Source: Solea solea (taxonomy: Eukaryota > Chordata > Actinopteri > Pleuronectiformes > Soleidae). Taken from it: DNA of 64,000 bases. The first letter of the stretch is position 1. The number at the start of each line of letters is the position of its first letter. The stretch is from NCBI RefSeq assembly GCF_958295425.1, contig NC_081143.1, positions 20,657,322 through 20,721,321 on the forward strand, written 5' to 3'. Position numbers and translations under genes: made by a program. The notes under the pieces are model-generated. The model was not told the origin of the DNA, ran no database searches, and saw only the letters and a list, made by a program, of their open reading frames with translations. This document shows positions 53,001-63,160 of the stretch, piece after piece.

Positions 53001-55353
53001 ATAGCATTCATAGACATAATGCATGCCCTAGCCCCTTACCCTAACCTTAACCATCACAGCTAAGTGCCTAACCCTAACCTTTACCCTAACCCTAAAACCA
53101 GGTCTAACCCTGAAAAATACATTTTTAGGGGTGTCAGAATGTGAGGACCAGCCAAAATGTCCTCACTACCTTGGGTATACAAGGTTTTTTTGGTCCTCAC
53201 AAAGATATCTAAACAAGTGCACACACACACACACACACTACAGATCGAGTTCATATAACTTATTGTTTCCACCTCTAATCTCTGTGTTCCTCCTTTCTCT
53301 CCCCCAGAGCTCTGAATGTGTCTGAGATAGATTCTATGGGAATTAAGATGCTGCCAGGGTACAAAGACCCTTATCACGGCCGACCTCTCACCAAGGGTGA
53401 ACTGGGTTGTTTCCTCTCTCATTACAACATCTGGAAGGAGGTGAGATGCTCGGGAAGGTCCAGGCCTCGTGGTCTAACCTGTATGCGGTCGATAACATTT
53501 ACCGCTGATAAGAACAGTAGCTTGGATTTTGCGAGCAAAGCCCAGTTTGTTTTATTTATGTTTTAATAAATGTGCCCGTCTTTTGAAGTTCAGTATGTTA
53601 TTGAATACCTTTGCTGTTTCTCTTGGAGAACAGTGTTTTTTTACAGGGATGATATCCCCAATGGAAACAAACAGTACTTCTTCATTTGTACTAATTCTGA
53701 TCCGATGAGTCCAAACATTACTGATGCTAGTGAAGCTTTTCCATTTGTGTGTGTGTGTGTGTGTGTGTTCAGATCGTGGACCGCGGTCTGCAGACCTCCC
53801 TGGTCATCGAGGACGACCTCCGCTTCGAGGTCTTCTTCAAACGTCGCCTCCAGACGCTGCTGCAGGAGGTGACGACACACAAGCTTGACTGGGACCTCAT
53901 GTGAGTAGAGCTTCAGTGAACAGGGAGGAAAAAACATGCACAATGTCGTAAAACATGGAGGATAATCCTCCCCCTGCAGTGAAATCCGTCCGTCTGTCAC
54001 ACATGATATTTCAAGCATCACTGTTCAGAAGCTGAAACAAAAAACTGGCAGAAAAGATGCGTCTTACCCCCCAACCTCCAAATACTGTGCTCCAGCATTT
54101 TCATCTTCACTCTCAGACATGCCAAGTCACTAAGGGCCACTGTAATGCTGAAGTAAGGTGCTGATGTTACTCCACAGGTCAAATGACACATGCAATCCTG
54201 GGCTTAAATCGTGTTAAATTGGTAAAAAAATAGTTTGATGATCTGGTTCAGAGGTGTCAAACTGGTGGTTCGCGGACCACATGCAGCCCACCACTTAATA
54301 TCAAGTTATAATAAAAACATGGCCCCGGGACCTCACCTCCTTTTAAACACAACGTGTGTGGCTGAGACACAGCTGCCAGCGAGGTGATATAGAATATAAT
54401 ACTAAATATGCTTTGATAGCAATTTTTAAAATTATTATTTGCATTATTATAATCTATATTATATTGAACATTACGTTAAATACATATATATATATATATG
54501 TGTTTTAACTACAGTCAAACTACATTTTCTTGTTGTTTTTTTATTTATTTTGCGTCATAAATATCAAATATAGATCATTCCCAATCAAAACAAGCACTTT
54601 TACTTTTGAAATTCTGTCAAATATCATCATGAATATCTTAACTATCTTAACTATCTTAAATATCATGATGGAATATTGTGTTTTCATTTTAACTTCTGAA
54701 CCTGGTAGCTTTGATTGTGCGTCATCATTTTGTGTCCATGTTATGAAATGATCACTCCTCTCCTCGCACAGTTACATCGGACGGAAGCGCATGCAAGTGG
54801 ACCATCCAGAGAAGTCTGTACCCAACATACACAATCTTGTGGAAGCCGACTACTCCTACTGGACGCTAGGCTACATGTTGTCATTACGAGGAGCTGAGAA
54901 GCTCCTCGGGGCCGATCCTCTGAGTAAGATGCTTCCTGTAGACGAGTTCCTCCCCGTCATGTACGACAAACATCCAGTGTGAGTGTAACCCGTCCGCTCC
55001 CTTCAGTTTCTCTGGATTCCTCTCACCTGTCTTATCATTGTGTCTTTGAACAAAATCATTTTTTTTGTCTTTTACTCATCAGTTCAGAGTACATGGACCA
55101 CTTTGAGAACCGGGACCTGCACGCCTTCTCTGCCGAGCCTCTCCTCGTTTACCCGACCCATTACACGGGAGACTCCGGCTACATCAGTGACACCGAGACC
55201 TCGGTGGTGTGGGACAATGAAACGGTCAAAACCGACTGGGACCGAGACAAGTCCAGGAAAACTCAGGAGCAGGAGGAGCTGAGTTTTGAGGCGCAGAACT
55301 CGGATGTGCTGCAGTCGGAGCTGGAGAACTGGAGCGCCCGGGACGAGCTGTGA
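43868..55353 (+). CDS. colgalt1: Procollagen galactosyltransferase 1 (COLGALT1/GLT25D1)
   Basis: Exons: 43868-44085, 49134-49244, 49883-50000, 50586-50720, 51203-51407, 51477-51596, 52045-52121, 52198-52304, 53308-53440, 53773-53900, 54772-54978, 55083-55353. They total 1830 nt and encode 609 residues (human about 622, recalled). The enzyme adds galactose to hydroxylysine of collagens and collagen-like proteins in the ER lumen (family knowledge). Residues 1-22 are a signal peptide. The first glycosyltransferase domain holds the DxD-type metal site D152-C-D154 (VADCDNLL). The second, GT25-type domain starts near 329 ([13 protein letters not shown]) and has IEDDLRFE, with Asp422/Asp423. The C-terminus is RDEL, a KDEL-type ER retrieval signal. 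Sequons include NTT and NKT. Intron 1 is 5 kb and holds a long CT repeat and a hAT-type MITE; intron 8 holds a truncated SINE. The start was chosen by its signal peptide and the GC-rich first exon. Confidence 0.96.
44514..44532. repeat. Poly-C run of about 19 bases
   Basis: A C homopolymer in colgalt1 intron 1, followed by a CT-rich tract. A similar 18-base C run lies at 52324-52341 in intron 8. Confidence 0.9.
45624..45666. repeat. (GT)n microsatellite in colgalt1 intron 1
   Basis: About 21 GT units without interruption. Confidence 0.95.
46350..46425. repeat. (CT)n microsatellite in colgalt1 intron 1
   Basis: About 76 bases of CT dinucleotides with a single TT interruption near 46381. The strand bias is pure pyrimidine on +. 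Confidence 0.95.
46740..47081. mobile_element. Non-autonomous hAT-type element (MITE) in colgalt1 intron 1
   Basis: The ends TAGAGCTG... and ...CAGCTCTA are inverted, and the similarity extends inward through the AATCGATTA/TAATCGTTA wording. The flanks GTTCCTAT (46732-46739) and TTTCCTAT (47082-47089) form an 8-base target duplication with one mismatch, the hAT hallmark. There is no transposase coding. Confidence 0.75.
49576..49707. repeat. Dispersed repeat, copy 1 (colgalt1 intron 2)
   Basis: It shares ordered blocks with 54551-54685: GC[AG]TCATAAATAT, ATCAAAACAAGCACTTTT, GAAATATCATCAT against CAAATATCATCAT, and GGAATATTGTGTTT. It is an unassigned, AT-rich, old repeat. A (CATC)n stretch sits inside this copy. 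Confidence 0.6.
50759..50818 (-). mobile_element. Short SINE fragment in colgalt1 intron 4
   Basis: GCCAGTGCCAATCCCAGCTG, CATAGGGCGAAAGGC and GGGTACACCATGGACAG match the 3' part of the SINE body at 38517-38900. Confidence 0.6.
52521..52676 (-). mobile_element. 5'-truncated SINE with target-site duplication in colgalt1 intron 8
   Basis: A perfect 12-base direct repeat TAGAGTGTGTCA flanks it at 52509-52520 and 52677-52688. The 156-base insert matches the 3' 40% of the SINE at 38517-38900, including the (TGAC)n tail, and lacks the tRNA-like head. This is the expected product of aborted target-primed reverse transcription. Confidence 0.85.
52790..53235. repeat. CCCTAA-rich, (CA)n-linked duplicated repeat in colgalt1 intron 8
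   Basis: Two related units occur: CATAGACATAATGCATTCC... followed by AACCTTAACCATCACAATTAAGTGCC, and CATAGACATAATGCATGCC... followed by AACCTTAACCATCACAGCTAAGTGCC. Each is followed by degenerate CCCTAACC wording, and (CA)n tracts lie near 52970-52994 and 53219-53238. Confidence 0.7.
54551..54685. repeat. Dispersed repeat, copy 2 (colgalt1 intron 10)
   Basis: The partner of the copy at 49576-49707, in the same orientation. This copy has a short internal tandem of TTAACTATC units. Confidence 0.6.
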
Positions 55354-56417
55354 TCATGAGGAGAGGTCATGAGGCGGAATGGGAGAGAACTCTGGTGTAC
55401 AGAGATAAGGATGAGGGAGACAGAACAAAGCTGTGATTGTGTGTGTGTGTGTGTGGGGTGGGGATGGATAAGAGGGAAGGAATAAAACAGAAAGTAGGAG
55501 GTGAGGGAGAGAAAGCAGAGCAGATGGACACAAGCTTGATTGAGGACAAATGCTTTTCCTTGTCCATTTCTCTTTCCACACTTTGATCTCTCTCACAAGA
55601 GAGAAGATTAGATGCAGTGATAAATAATTCTTGAAGAGTCAGCGAGCAGCTTTTGTTTTATTTATTGCATCCAACACACATCCCTTGAGCACAGCCAGGT
55701 CCATTGATATTACTCCTATTATTTTTGATAATAGATTTACGCAGACGGGCCCCATTTAAACTAAATAAATTGCCCTTTAAGTGCTTTTACTAAACACAAT
55801 GATTTTCTCAAACAGAAGTAACTGCTGGTCATATTTCACCTGCCCACTTTCATTTCACGTCGCCTTGTCTTGCCATATAAAAGCTTCCAAAATGACGTTT
55901 TTGTTGAGTTTTTTTGAAGTGATTAGAAAGGAAAGAAAACTTTTCTATCTCAGTGGTTCCCAAAGTCTATTTCTTTGTGAACTCAAAAAGTATAATTGTG
56001 CCGTATAACATGAGAAAGAAAGACAAAATAGGTGTGACCCCACTCGTTCATTTTGTGACACATTATAAAGGTCCCAAGCCCAGGTTTGGAAACCAAGGGT
56101 CAGCGTTCTTCTTCCCCTTCTTTTTATTGAGTATTAGCTCGACTTTCGTTTTAGCTCCACTTAGCTATAGTGTGTTATTTATATATATTTTTTAAAAGGT
56201 TATTAATGAACCCATCCTTATTTTTGTCACTTGTGAATGTATTAGTGTTTTTCTTTAATCATACAGCTACACTAATCCCTGTAATTGTTTTTAACCACAA
56301 TACATTTTGCAGTTGTAGCCCAAACTTTACATGTTTGTCTCTCATCTGTTGAACGTGAACATGTGTCTTTCTGTTTTCCCTTTTTTCTTTTCTTCTTTGT
56401 TTTTTTACCAAAGACGA

Positions 56418-56423
56418 AATAAA
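56418..56423 (+). terminator. colgalt1: Poly(A) signal of colgalt1
   Basis: AATAAA about 1.06 kb after the stop, followed by TGAATGTTTTATTTTGCC, a reasonable GU-rich downstream element. An earlier AATAAA near 55481 could give a shorter 3' UTR. Confidence 0.55.
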
Positions 56424-58796
56424 AACTTTTATAATGAATGTTTTATTTTGCCTTTTTTTTTTTTTTTAAAAAAAACAAAAAACAAAGAAACATAATACAT
56501 TTTTGTTTGAAATGGGAATACACTGGTCAATAAAAAATAATCACTACTTATAATATACTGTAATATAGTCTGCACATTGTTTTTCATTACCTCAGAATGA
56601 GCCTTTTATAGTTATAACAGGAGTTGTTTTAGTTTTTATGCTAACTGCAGACTACATACAGTAAGTTCTCCAACTTAAATGAACCTGTTGCATCTTTGAG
56701 GTCAGAGAGGATTCAAAAATAGCATTCCACTATCAAATCTTAGTGTTATCGTTTGCTAATTACTGCTCAACTCAATTGGAAGTTTTAATTTGGATCGAAT
56801 AATAAAAGCAACAAGAAAGAGAAGGTGAATTTGTCGTCAGTGAATGCAAAATCTGTGCTCACACATGAGCTCACGTAAAGCCATGCTGCAAGTCATGTCT
56901 GTCGTGGCTTACTATGTGTATGTGTGTGTGTGTGTGTTTGTCTGTGTGCAGTGGCTCAGTGTGACTCAGACTAATCTTTTCAGACCCCCCCCACATCTCT
57001 ATATTTACCTCACCTCTCTCTGGGATTAGCTCGGGCCTCTGCAGATCAATAGCCACTTCTCTTCAGTATAGGACCTGCTGGAGTTTACTGGGACCTGCAG
57101 GCTCGACTCGAACTGTTGTGACTCGAACCAGGAAATGTGGAGCTAAATTTAGAAGGCCTAATTGTGACATGTTTTTTTTGATATTTTGTTTCACCCGTTT
57201 GACCTACATGTTTGTTCTCGCTCCATACAATCCAATTTGTCCTCTTCATCCTCTCCTTGCTCCCTCCCTTCTCCTCTTTAAGTAATAAGATTGAGCTGGA
57301 CGTTTAAAGGCCTACAGCGCACACACACACACACACACAGAGCAACCTCTGCCCCCCGAATCTCCGGCAATCTGTAATCTCCCCCAGTAGACGACAGAAT
57401 GCAGCGTGAGAAAATGACAGACGGGTGATGAGGCAGCGAAAGGTGTCACTGAAATAAACTCTGAAGTGATTAAAAGAAGGACGGCAATAAAGACAAAAAA
57501 CAAAAAAAAGAATGCAATGGTTTCAAAGGGAGCAGAACTCGGAGATATATTTTTCTTTACCTGCTGGAGTTAAGAAGATTTAAGGTGAGCTAAATGACAT
57601 GCAGTACATTCTGCTACCAAAGCACCTACACAGATTTATAGGCTATTAAATTAGCCAATAACAAAACAAGGCAGTGTTGGTAGTTTATATCAGGTTCAAT
57701 CAATCACTTTCAAAAAAAGTGAGGCAGATGATTGTGAAATAACTTCTCCCAATGTAGGATTTAAGCACTGACCTTTCCGAGTCTTATAGTAAATCCTGCT
57801 TTTTTTCCGCTCTCAGGTGAGGTCCAATGCTGCTCAATTTCAAACATATTTCTTTGACATCAGCCTTGGAAGTTTCAGTCCAGAGCTGCGGTCTCAAATA
57901 GATCTGGCACAGCTCAGAGCCCGAGAGCCAAATCTAATTTGTGAGGTTATCGCTGTCAATTCTTCGCCTGCAGCGACTGCAGCGACAGTGAAATACAAGC
58001 TGGGCAAGACAGATAAAGTACATCTCTGAGCTTTTAGGCCTGAACTTTATTTATAAATCCAAATTTTATTTTAGATGTAGTTTTTTATTTTTGTTCTGGA
58101 CCATCAGCCTCCTCATGGAAAACGCTGTCTCGCCTAATTTGTGCTGGTTTAGCTGGCTCTGGCTTGGCTGCAGTGTGCTGGCATGATTACTTTTGTATCT
58201 TATCAACAAGATTGTATAAATACACATAAATGCATCAGTCAGTATTAGATAAAGGGAACATCTGCCCAAGACGTCACAGAATTAGAGATGATTGCATTTA
58301 TAGGCTTTTATTTATTAAAATTGACCCCGTCGGTCGATTAACTGTATTTTTAACAGGAAGTCCTGAGTATATGTATTAAAAACACACGATGAGTTTTGGA
58401 TCTGCTCTCTTGAATTTACATTGTCTGGTTTGAATATGTGGCCCATGTATACTATTTTCGATGATGTCCATGTCCAAAAAAATAGTTTAGAGCTGTCGTG
58501 CGTAACTTTTAAGTTGAACAAATGTCCGTTATATGATGCTCCACGACAGTCTCTCTGCACTCCTCAGTGAAGCAGTGTTCTTTCTCAGCAATCCTGCACT
58601 GCACACGGAGGGAAAGCGGAAGCTACCTTAGTAAAGTGAGACAGCAAGGCAGCAAGCAGCAGTCGGAATATTGGACTTAGAGATGTTCAGCAAGTTCTGC
58701 AGTCATCCGAGGAGTAGGGAAAGCCTGAGGTCATTGTTGGCCCTCTTTCGAGTACCAACGAAAAAGTTTCCTCCTTATCCTCATTCCAGACCCGGT

Positions 58797-58951
58797 TAAA
58801 ACAAGGGCCTTTCAGCATGAAGTTTGCATGTTCTTCCCGTGTGTGCGTGGGTTTTCTCCGGGTTCTCCAGTTTCCTCATACAGTCCAAAACCATGCAGAT
58901 TTGGGGAGAGTAGACGGTTGTTTGTCTGGATGGACTCGTGACCTGTCCAGG
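58797..58951 (+). mobile_element. SINE fragment upstream of nxnl1
   Basis: The order ACAAGGGCCTTTC, GTTTGCATGTTCTTCCCG, TCCAGTTTCCTCATACAGTCC, GGTTGTTTGTCT and GACCTGTCCAGG matches the body of the SINE family, here in + orientation. The tRNA head and the tail are missing. Confidence 0.7.
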
Positions 58952-59130
58952 CTTTCCAACGTCTTTCGTGCTTCTGCTAGGACTGAAAACACATATTGTA
59001 CTATATTCAACAGTAATACAGAATCTGATGATAGTGATAGCGATAGTTAGCATTGTTAAGGACTTTGTTAACAACCCTTTTCTCCACATACAGTGCTTCC
59101 ACCCTTTCCTGTCACTGCTGCTCCTTCATC

Positions 59131-59633
59131 ATGGTGGACTTGTTCCTGAACCGGGTTCTGGTAGAGAACAACTGGGACCAGGATGAACTCAACACAGAGC
59201 GCGAAATCATCGCAATCCTTGAAAACCGCATCCTGATGCTGTTCTTTGCGTCTGCTGAGTGTAAAAAGTGCCGGGAGTTTGTGCCGGTCTTGAATGACTT
59301 CTTCAAGAGACTGAAGGACCCGGCATACATTGAATACCCCAAACTGCTTGCACTCATCTACGTGAGGTCTCCGTCTTTCCGTCTCTTTGACGCTTTTTTG
59401 ATGCAGGGATGTAACCACACTGTTTTATCCTTCATGACATGTCCATTCCCATCTCCTCTCTGCAGCTTGGACCAATCAGAGGAGCAGCAGGGCAGTGTCC
59501 TCAAAGAGATGCACAAAAGGGTTCTGTTTTTGGCCTTCGAGGATCCGTACAGGAAGTAAGTGGATGGAGGAGAAGAGTGTTTCTCAGTTTTCTAAAGCAA
59601 GATAAGGAAAGACATATATATATATAGACGACA

Positions 59634-59702
<69 letters not shown>

Positions 59703-60276
59703 CATACATATATAGTATATATATGGGTTATATATATATATAGCCTATATACAGTGTTGGTTAGTGACGCGTTATTAGTAACGCCGTTACTTTATTCAGT
59801 AACTAATAATGTAACGAGTTGTTTTTTTTTTTTAATTCAGTAACTCCGTTTCCGTTACCAAACGCTGCGTTACTCCGTTCCTTTTGGTGAGATTTTACAA
59901 CGACACACAGTTCCCATTACATTTTAGCGATCAATAAAGTTTAATTGAATTGAAAAACAAAGCACTAGCCCGCCCTCTAGCGTCCCCACACATAACGCGA
60001 CAGGAAGATGACTAGACAGGTCAGGGCACGGCATGATAGCGAGCGGGGGGAAGATATGTTTCTCCCCGTGGAGGTAGTAACATTATTTTCAACTGGAGAG
60101 TAGAGGGAAAAACAACATTTCGGTAACTTGTAGACTGTGTCCCGGTTCAAAAATACTTTCTACGGCGAACAACAGCAACAGCAAACTGCTGAAGCACCTG
60201 GAGAAGCGGCATGCTTCGACAAAGTTAGCAGCTAAGGTAGCTAACGCAGCATCCGAGACCGAGAGTCACAGCAGCG

Positions 60277-60311
<35 letters not shown>

Positions 60312-61284
60312 TCCACCCAAGCAAGCAGCAGCGGTTGTTCGAAAGACCGACCCATAGCCAGGCACAACTTGATCAAACAATTATACGGTATGTTGAATTG
60401 TTTATTTGGATCTATTTTAGCAATGTCAGTCTATTATTCCAAGGGTCCATTGGTATAATTTTACTGATTAAAAACCCATGTTTTTCCCCCTTAGATAGGT
60501 AGTGGAAAACATGCTACCCATCTCCACAGGCAGCATGGTGCCGTGCACTATGGTAGTAATAATAATAATAATAATAGTAATAATAATAATCAACAAGGGG
60601 AACTCAATCTATCAACCTTTATTTAATGTGAGCATTGTAAAAACCGTTTACAGTAACTAAAAAATGACTTTCTCAGTAACGCATTACTTTTTGGTTCAGT
60701 TACTTTTTTACATAGTAACTAGTAATTGTAACGAGTTACCATTTTTCAGTAACTAGCACAACATAGTATACCAAATTATGAAACCTCATATCTTCATGTG
60801 TAGTAGCCACTGTGTAACAGTTTGATTTCATCCCATTCATTTCATTGTTTTTCCCCTTTTGTGTCTGTTTGTTGCTTAAACTGCTTTTATTCCAATATAT
60901 GTTTTGCTGTGGTCCACTTTGTGAAGGCCGATGGGGATCCTGACAAAGAATAAAGAATAACAAATGCAAATAAACTGTTGATTTTCTCTCCTGTTCATTT
61001 TTTATAGGGAACTGCAGGCCATGTTCAAGGTGAAGGACGTCCCAACAGTAGTGGTCCTCCGTCCTGATGGCTCTGTTCTCTCTCCAAATGCCGTGGAGGA
61101 CATCTGTCGCTTTGGTTGTGGCTGTTTCGGCGACTGGCAGGAGTCGGCGGGGCTCATTGAGAGAAGCTTCATGCTCAACGAGGAGTTTGACAATCTAAAT
61201 CTGCGTAGTGCCACCGAGCCTGTGAGGAGACTGAAGTACAAGACAGAGGACGACAAGAGGAATAAGAAGTGGTGGAAGTTATGA
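59131..61284 (+). CDS. nxnl1: Nucleoredoxin-like protein 1 (RdCVF/RdCVFL-like), tandem copy A
   Basis: Exons 59131-59366, 59466-59555 and 61008-61284 total 603 nt and encode 200 residues (human NXNL1 about 212, recalled). It is a thioredoxin-fold protein of photoreceptors: the long form is a redox enzyme that protects against oxidative damage, and the short secreted form RdCVF sustains cones (family knowledge). FFASAECKKC gives the active site C44-K-K-C47, and the cis-Pro loop is VPTVVVL at Pro121. The C-terminus is basic (KRNKKWWKL). There is no signal peptide, as in the family. Retaining intron 2 gives codon AAG and then TAA from the donor GTAAGT, ending the protein at residue 109. Intron 1 is 99 bases and free of stops in frame. 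Intron 2 contains a TA microsatellite and a hAT relic with a BED-finger piece. It is tandem to copy B, in the same orientation, with about 1.9 kb between them. Confidence 0.92.
59613..59751. repeat. (TA)n microsatellite in nxnl1 copy A intron 2
   Basis: An alternating TA tract of about 140 bases with a few interruptions, just downstream of the exon 2 donor. Confidence 0.95.
59752..60766. mobile_element. hAT-like element relic with BED zinc-finger piece, nxnl1 copy A intron 2
   Basis: The left end is CAGTGTTGGTTAGTGACG and the right end reads, in reverse complement, CTATGTTGTGCTAGTTACTG. Both ends continue with repeated GTAACG/AGTTAC wording, a layout known from fish hAT elements. Around 60144-60260 the + strand encodes NSNSKLLKHLEKRHASTKL, with the His-x5-His end of a BED zinc finger, but no transposase core follows. 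An 8-base target duplication is not clear. Confidence 0.6.
60280..60307. repeat. (CA)n microsatellite
   Basis: About 14 CA units within the hAT-like relic. Confidence 0.9.
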
Positions 61285-61725
61285 GTGAAGAGAAAAGTAA
61301 GGTAAGGGGAAGAAGAGGATGGTGGAGTGTGGGATACAAAAGAGATAGGAACAAGGAGAGGAAGACCAGGAATGAAACAACTGAGCTGTAAGCTGTTTCC
61401 ACTAATATTTATTCATGTAATTGATAATTAACTATGAATGAAATAGTTGTGATGACTGTTTTTAACTACTCATAGACTCATATACTGACCAAGTCAACAG
61501 TGAAGCTTAAATCATATCCGGCAGAATCAACAGACAGATTCAGAAAAACAGCAACAACTAAAGTACAGTCAATAAAACAGAGCTAAAAAAAACCAAAATA
61601 CAACAAAGTTGTATACAGTAGTTCTGCAGGATGTGTGAGCAGTGACTGTTTGCTAACACTTGATCACAATGTGTGAGAGTCTTTCCTCCACCTTTTATTT
61701 TGAAGCATTTTTACTCCATGTGTAA

Positions 61726-61731
61726 AATAAA
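61726..61731 (+). terminator. nxnl1: Candidate poly(A) signal of nxnl1 copy A
   Basis: AATAAA about 440 bases after the stop; another AATAAA lies near 61570. I could not decide between them. Confidence 0.4.
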
Positions 61732-62867
61732 ACAAAGAAACTACAACACAACAACATTTTCAATTTTTTTTAATAAAAATCAACAGAGCAATATTTTTGC
61801 AGTTTATATAAAAAAAAAAAATACAAAGTCAATACGTACGTAACTAGTTTGCTATTAAATTGTTATGTGTTGATTTATATTAAAAAAACAATAAATTGTC
61901 TTTGTTGCTGCCCACAAATTGTGCCAGTACTTCATAACGGATTTTCCCCCGCAGAGTTAATCAAACTGTCGCTAATGCACCTGCATTATTTACTGAATAA
62001 TAAACGTCTCATTGTGGCTCACTTCATTGAGGATTATTTATACCTCTGTTCACACATATTACAGTTTATGCTTGCTCAGCTATTGCTTTCACATGCACGC
62101 ACACACACACACACAGGTTTGTGCAGCTATCTTTTTAAGAACTCTCACTGAGTTCTGTTCATATGGAAACCCTAAAACAACTGTTACCTGTAACCATAAC
62201 CATAACCAGATAATGCTTAGCCTTAACCTTTACCTAACAACAATTCAAATCTTAGCCTTAAACCACAGACACATACACACACACACACACACACCTCCCT
62301 CCCAGGCAGAAGAGGGGAGGTGGAGCAGACAGAGTGAACAGCCACTGCTATCAAGGTGAAGGAGACACAGTGAGTGTGATACACACTGACAGGCAGGAAA
62401 CTGACTCAAGTCCAGCAAAGTACAGACCAAGTGAAAGGAACCAAAAAAAAAGGCTGTTGGAGGTTGGATCTGCTGCCTCGAGGGGAGATAATATTAGAGG
62501 TAAGCAACTGTGAGGATTATCTGACTGAACAGCCAGTGAGATTATAATAGATACAGTTCGGCGACATAGTCTTATGCCACATTAGGTTTGTTGTTGTTTT
62601 AGCGACGCTATGATGACCACGCAGTATAATTATTTCTCAATCACTTCATTAGAGCACATCCAGGAAATACAACAAACATGTGCTGTATGCAGTTTTAAAA
62701 TAAGAACTTTTTTTTTAATAAAACAGCTTCTCTCAGGTGAAAGGGTCAAGTATTTAGTGTGACCTTCCCTTAAACCCTAATTAATGTAATCTGTGATGAT
62801 CCGCTGTGAAAAAGGTTTATTGTGACAGGTTTATTCAAGACAAGTATTTGATTTTTCCTTCATTTTA

Positions 62868-63090
62868 ATTTCAATTTATTTTTATTTATGTAACCCAACA
62901 TCACAAACACAATTTGCCTCAAAGGGCTTTACAGTCTCTACAGCAAGTGACACCCTCTCTCCTTAGACCCTCACATCGAGTGAGGAAAAACTCCACAAAA
63001 TAAAAAACCTTTTTATAGGGAAAAAAATCAGGGAGAAACTTCAGGAAGAGCCACAGAGGAGGGATCCCTCTACCAGGATTCACTGTTCAC
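62868..63090. mobile_element. Interspersed fish repeat upstream of nxnl1 copy B
   Basis: The wording CAAAGGGCTTTACAG, GAGGAAAAACTCC, GGGAGAAACTTCAGGAAGAG and CACAGAGGAGGGATCC is characteristic of a very common fish interspersed repeat. There is no coding content and the family is unassigned. It ends just before the putative acceptor of the copy B leader. Confidence 0.55.
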
Positions 63091-63160
63091 TGCAATTTCT
63101 TTTCAGATCCACTTGTAGCTTCTTAAAAACCTCAGTCGCATTCCCTGTGTCTCTTTAATC

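Larger units (their letters stand above)
55354..59130. other. colgalt1 3' UTR and colgalt1-nxnl1 spacer
   Basis: The first kilobase is probably colgalt1 3' UTR, ending at the poly(A) signal near 56418. Beyond that I see no supported gene. A 70-codon open frame at 57817-58029 follows an acceptor-like CTCTCAG but resembles nothing I know. A SINE fragment lies at 58797-58951. The final 40 bases, after CACATACAG, look like the 5' UTR of nxnl1. Confidence 0.5.
61285..63160. other. Spacer between the tandem nxnl1 copies
   Basis: It contains the 3' UTR of copy A, CA tracts near 62097-62115 and 62271-62293, degenerate CATAACC wording near 62190, and a possible 5' UTR exon of copy B ending at a donor (TTAGAG then GTAAGC) at 62500. 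An interspersed repeat lies at 62868-63090. A likely acceptor (TTCTTTTCAG) ends at 63106, so copy B would have a leader exon resuming at 63107. A GGATTA (OTX/CRX-type core) occurs near 62515, which may be chance. Confidence 0.45.

Noticed and set aside
54240..54330. Possible hAT-type fragment (GGTGTCAAACTGGTGGTTCG wording)
   Set aside because: It resembles a common fish repeat phrase, also seen loosely near 15170 and 45280, but the matches are too short and diverged to delimit an element.
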